This document shows positions 60,148 to 64,000 of a stretch of DNA of 64,000 nucleotides, one piece after another. The number at the start of each line of letters is the position of its first letter. Within the stretch, counting starts at the first letter, position 1. The notes under the pieces are model-generated. The model had not been told where the DNA came from and did no database searches. It was given only the letters and a program-made list of their open reading frames with translations. The position numbers and the translations under genes are program-made. This DNA comes from Corynebacterium auris (GTDB taxonomy: Bacteria > Actinomycetota > Actinomycetes > Mycobacteriales > Mycobacteriaceae). The stretch covers positions 620,001 to 684,000 of the forward strand of contig NZ_CP047047.1 of assembly GCF_030408575.1 (NCBI RefSeq), in the 5' to 3' direction.

Positions 60148-62169
60148 CTACAGCGGCTCGGCCGCCGTTACCCGCGCCAGGGGTACCCGCACGACGCGCC
60201 CGCTGTCCACGTCCTGTCCGTCGAGCTGGCCCGCGGTGACGCTGAACGGCACGATGGTCAGGGTTCTTTGTGCCCCGGCGCTGTCCACGAACCCGAGGGT
60301 GACCCGGTGCCGCGCCCTGGCGGCGGCGCGGATGATGCCCAGCGCGTCCGTTGTCGGCGCCTCGCCGCGCGTGCGCAGCGCGCGCAGCACCTCCTCGGTG
60401 TCGCGCGGGGCCGGGGTGCGGGGCAGGCGCGCGGGGGTGGCGCGCACCAGCACCGGGTCCGGTGCGACATTGAGCACGGCCCCGGTGGAGTCCTCCGCGC
60501 TCGGCTGGAGCCCGGCCGCGCGCAGTTCGGCCATGAGCTTCGCAAGCGGCAGCTCCGAGACGGCCACGGTGGGTGCGAGCACGCGTAGCGACACCACCAC
60601 CCCCGCCGCCCTTGCCAAAAGTGCCGGGTCCTCGGTGCGCACGTAGCTCAGCGCCGCCCCGGCGCGCAACGCCCCGTGGTTGCGGGCGACGTCGTCGATG
60701 AGGAAGCTCAGCGCCTGGGGAACCTGCCCGATGCAGTGCTGGGAGAGCCACTCGTGCAGCTCGCGAGCGCCCCACCCGGCGCCGAGGGCGCGGCGCAGCG
60801 AGGCCTCGGAGATGCGGTAGACGCTGGCGAGCCCCGGCGACTCGAGGTCGGCGAAGGCCTCCACAGCGCGCGCCGTGTCGGGGGTGGGAGGGCCCGGGAT
60901 GAGAAGCGTCAGGTCGGCCTGCGCGATGACCTCCTCGACCTCCGGCGGTACGAGCTCCCCCGCGGAGGCCACGACGTCGCCGCCTGCCAAGAGAGCGCGC
61001 AGGGGAGTGGAGGCGTGCTCGCCGCCGAGCGCGCCAAAGTGGTGCGCCTCGCGCACAGCAGCCTCGATGAAGTCCTCCGACATACCGGCGGCCACCACCG
61101 GGGCGCGGTAGAACAGCGAGGCGGGGTCCTCGACAACCGTCGCCCGCGCGCTGTTGAGGCCGGGGGCGTGCGTGGTGTCGTCGAAAAGCCGGGCGTCCGT
61201 GTCGATGCGCCAGGGGGAGGCGACCCAGGCGCTCAAAAGGAGCGCCCACTGCTGCGCCAGCGGCGCGTCGAGCCAGAGCAGTCCCTCGCGCGTGGCGGCG
61301 AGGACCGGGCGCTCGGCGTCATCGTCGCCGCGTCCGAGGATCCCCGCGGCCTCGCCGGTGGTCATCACGAGCGAGGGGTCGAAGCCGAGCTGCTTCTTCA
61401 GGCCCTGGAGGGAGCGCACCCCGACGGTGGAGTCCTTGTTCAGCGGCAGCGGTTCGGCAAGCAGCCGCACCAGCAGCTGCCGCGTCTCGCGCACGGCGTC
61501 GAGGCCCTGGGCGGCGGCTTCTCGGTCCACCGCCTGCTGGTCCACGGGGTCGGTGGGCGGTGGGGCGAGGGGGTACTCGCGCGGCTGTTCGCCGCGCAGC
61601 GCCTCGCGCACGGGCCGGGGCAGGCGTACGGTGTTCGGGCCCTGCAGGACGAGAAGGTCGGCGTCGATGAGGGAGCGCACCGTCGGGTTCAAAGAGCGCA
61701 TCATGCCGACACCGCCAGCCTGCGCCAGCCTCTCCAGGACGCTGCGGGACTCGGCATCGAGCGCCTCCACCTGTGCGGTGAGCCCCTCCGGCGCGCGGTC
61801 GAGGATGCGCCATCCCGGGGGCAGCCCGGCCAGCGCGCCGGGCGCGACCCGCAGGCCGCTTTCGCCGTAGACGAGCCCCCACGCGCGCAGCTTTGCCACG
61901 CTCGCCGCGGCGTCGACGGGGAGGCCTTCGAGGTGTGCGGCGCTGACGGGGTCGAGCTCCGCGCCGTGGTCAACGAGTGTTTCCAGCACCGCGATGTCGG
62001 CGGCGTTGAGTCGGCGCAGCGCACGCGCCAGCGATGCCGGCAGGTTCAGCCGCGATGTCAGGGCGGCCAGCGAGGGCGGGGTGGGAAAGGTGGCGTCGGG
62101 GCGGGCCTGGATGAGCGTGCGCAGCTCCTCGTCCGACATCGCGGCGAGGGCGGAGATGAGATCGTCCAT
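60148..62169 (-). CDS. Helicase-associated domain protein (XPB-linked)
   Basis: The 673-residue protein has winged-helix-like N-terminal and middle parts (LTSRLNLPASLARALRRLNA, VLETLVDH) and the C-terminal Helicase_C_3-type region (YRISEASLRRALGAGW, LSFLIDDVARNHG, LRTRGEAPTT). It lacks an ATPase core. This family travels with XPB-type helicases in actinobacteria, and here the XPB gene lies 2.3 kb downstream on the same strand. A DNA-repair partner role is inferred. Confidence 0.85.
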   Translation of the reverse strand: MDDLISALAAMSDEELRTLIQARPDATFPTPPSLAALTSRLNLPASLARALRRLNAADIAVLETLVDHGAELDPVSAAHLEGLPVDAAASVAKLRAWGLVYGESGLRVAPGALAGLPPGWRILDRAPEGLTAQVEALDAESRSVLERLAQAGGVGMMRSLNPTVRSLIDADLLVLQGPNTVRLPRPVREALRGEQPREYPLAPPPTDPVDQQAVDREAAAQGLDAVRETRQLLVRLLAEPLPLNKDSTVGVRSLQGLKKQLGFDPSLVMTTGEAAGILGRGDDDAERPVLAATREGLLWLDAPLAQQWALLLSAWVASPWRIDTDARLFDDTTHAPGLNSARATVVEDPASLFYRAPVVAAGMSEDFIEAAVREAHHFGALGGEHASTPLRALLAGGDVVASAGELVPPEVEEVIAQADLTLLIPGPPTPDTARAVEAFADLESPGLASVYRISEASLRRALGAGWGARELHEWLSQHCIGQVPQALSFLIDDVARNHGALRAGAALSYVRTEDPALLARAAGVVVSLRVLAPTVAVSELPLAKLMAELRAAGLQPSAEDSTGAVLNVAPDPVLVRATPARLPRTPAPRDTEEVLRALRTRGEAPTTDALGIIRAAARARHRVTLGFVDSAGAQRTLTIVPFSVTAGQLDGQDVDSGRVVRVPLARVTAAEPL

Positions 62170-62222
62170 TATGGGGGTGAGTGTACGTGCGTTTTGGCGG
62201 CGGACGTGAAAGAATATGGGGT

Positions 62223-62414
62223 ATGGTTAAAGACGTAGAAAAGATCGGCCGCAAGAACCCGGCCTGGCCCGAATACACTCCCACGGGCCACCCCGTCACC
62301 GAGATCACTTCCTCCCTCGCCGGCGCATCCAGCCCCTTCGGGGACGACCTGATCCTTCCCCGCCCGTACGAGGAAACCGGCTACGTCCACCCCACCACGC
62401 GCATCAACCGTTAA
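62223..62414 (+). CDS. Conserved small protein of unknown function (63 residues)
   Basis: ATG 62223 opens a frame with good codon use and no ribosome binding site, 54 bases from the divergent gene, so it is likely leaderless. The product is Pro-rich and basic at the start (KIGRKNPAWPEYTPTGHPV) and contains FGDDLILPRPYEETG. A strong terminator follows. I do not recognise a family. Confidence 0.72.
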   Translation: MVKDVEKIGRKNPAWPEYTPTGHPVTEITSSLAGASSPFGDDLILPRPYEETGYVHPTTRINR

Positions 62415-62432
62415 ACGCGCCCAGAGCGCAGT

Positions 62433-62474
62433 AAACCGCCTGCCCCGGCGATAACGCCGGGGCAGGCGGTTTTT
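62433..62474. terminator. Terminator between convergent genes
   Basis: AAACCGCCTGCCCCGGCG / CGCCGGGGCAGGCGGTTT has an 18-bp perfect stem and T runs on both strands. Confidence 0.9.
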
Positions 62475-62498
62475 CGCGTAGCGCCCGTTGAGCCGTGC

Positions 62499-63305
<807 letters not shown>

Positions 63306-63535
63306 AGGTCTCGCCCGTATGGGCATGGCCGACACTTTATAGCTTTGTAACGATTGAGTCACGTAAGCGACACGGAACGGCCATCAAACCGTCCCATATG
63401 ACAGTGTTTTCGCAGGTCATGCGCGTAGTGTGAACTATGTCACGCGCAATGGAGGCTGCTCTTCTCTCCCGCCCCGCGCGCGGGTATGATAGGCGGTCTT
63501 TACAGGACTTATCGCAAAAGAAAGAGGGGACGGAC

Positions 63536-63919
63536 ATGCCGATTGGAAAGGTGAAGTGGTTCGACGCGGACAAGGGCTTCGGCTTTGCGTCCAACCCGGG
63601 CGACGAGGACGTCTTTATCAGCAAGTCCGTCCTGCCCGAAGGCGTGGAGGACCTCGTCGCAGGCCAGCGCATTGAGTTTGACTTCGCGGCCGGGCGCAAA
63701 GGCCCCCAGGCGCTGCGCGTCGCCGTGCTCGAAACGCCGAAGCGGCGCCCCGTCCACCGCCGCAAGCCCGAGGAGCTGGGCAGCATGCTTGCCGACGTCA
63801 TGACGCTCATCGAAACCCAGGTCCAGCCGGCACTGACCGCCGGGCGCTACCCCGAGCGCAAGGAAGCGCGCCAGGTGGCGGAGATCCTCCGTGCCGTGGC
63901 GAAGGAGCTCGACGCCTAA
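63536..63919 (+). CDS. Cold-shock domain protein (long CspB type)
   Basis: The 127-residue protein starts with GKVKWFDADKGFGFASN, which includes the RNA-binding RNP1-like KGFGF, and VFISKSVLP (RNP2-like). The C-terminal 60 residues extend beyond the canonical cold-shock domain, a form common in actinobacteria. AAAGAGGGG precedes ATG 63536. Confidence 0.93.
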   Translation: MPIGKVKWFDADKGFGFASNPGDEDVFISKSVLPEGVEDLVAGQRIEFDFAAGRKGPQALRVAVLETPKRRPVHRRKPEELGSMLADVMTLIETQVQPALTAGRYPERKEARQVAEILRAVAKELDA

Positions 63920-63934
63920 CTGAACGGCCGCGTC

Positions 63935-64000
63935 CTATTCGAAGGCGACCGACCACGTTGCCAGCACGGGGGTTTCCTCCCCGCCTGCGGCAGCGTCCAC
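63935..64000 (-). CDS. C-terminal 21 codons of a gene continuing beyond the window (possibly DUF2771)
   Basis: On the minus strand the frame is open from the window edge to TAG at 63937-63935, reading GGEETPVLATWSVAFE at the end. DUF2771-type lipoproteins follow csp genes in related genomes as I recall; the call is by context and is weak. Confidence 0.4.
   Translation of the reverse strand: MDAAAGGEETPVLATWSVAFE

Overview
The window comes from a high-G+C actinobacterium, almost certainly Corynebacterium. The 16S rRNA has corynebacterial character, the tmRNA tag is AEKNSQRDYALAA, the iron operon carries a DtxR-type box, and several genes look leaderless. Gene order around hisN, prfB, ftsEX-smpB-ssrA and the iron ABC genes is the corynebacterial one as I recall it. 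I cannot name the species.

Layout. 1-2.5 kb: 3' part of a UPF0182 membrane protein gene and an initiator tRNA-Met. 2.5-6.9 kb: accessory zone with an IS1249-type element interrupted by an IS256-type element, a low-G+C two-gene island (unknown protein plus pentapeptide-repeat protein), and remnants of an IS481-type and another IS256-type transposase. 7.1-9.1 kb: tandem 3-hydroxyacyl-CoA dehydrogenase paralogues with matching promoters. 9.1-11.2 kb: secreted serine-hydrolase-like protein and a CDF metal exporter behind a yybP-ykoY-type (manganese) leader. 11.2-20.8 kb: thiamin genes (thiF, then thiC-DUF7218-thiE-MFS-thiO-thiS-thiG under a TPP riboswitch), split by a BCCT transporter and a 72-bp repeat cluster. 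20.8-26.1 kb: DUF418 membrane protein, secreted trypsin-like protease, two inositol-monophosphatase-family genes and prfB.

26.1-36.8 kb lies between prfB and ftsE, which I recall as near neighbours in related genomes. It holds an MHS-type transporter, a three-gene split biotin carboxylase (carboxyltransferase, biotin carrier, biotin carboxylase), a PDR/VanB-type reductase, two tandem Lcp/MpaB-like (DUF2236) heme oxygenases and an aldehyde dehydrogenase. This is the best candidate for an undescribed system: an oxidative ring- or chain-cleavage route whose products would go through aldehyde oxidation and biotin-dependent carboxylation.

36.8-45 kb: ftsE-ftsX-smpB-SDR, ssrA, a luciferase-like oxidoreductase and a DtxR-controlled iron-siderophore ABC operon. 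45-50.8 kb: a 16S-23S-5S rRNA operon without spacer tRNAs. 50.8-64 kb: a possible pseudouridine-synthase remnant, a metallophosphoesterase lipoprotein, a YhgE/Pip protein with heptad-like repeats, a DUF3239 protein, an XPB-like helicase, an ABC-2 exporter pair, a helicase-associated protein, an Rpf behind a c-di-AMP (ydaO-type) riboswitch, a cold-shock protein and the 3' tip of one more gene.
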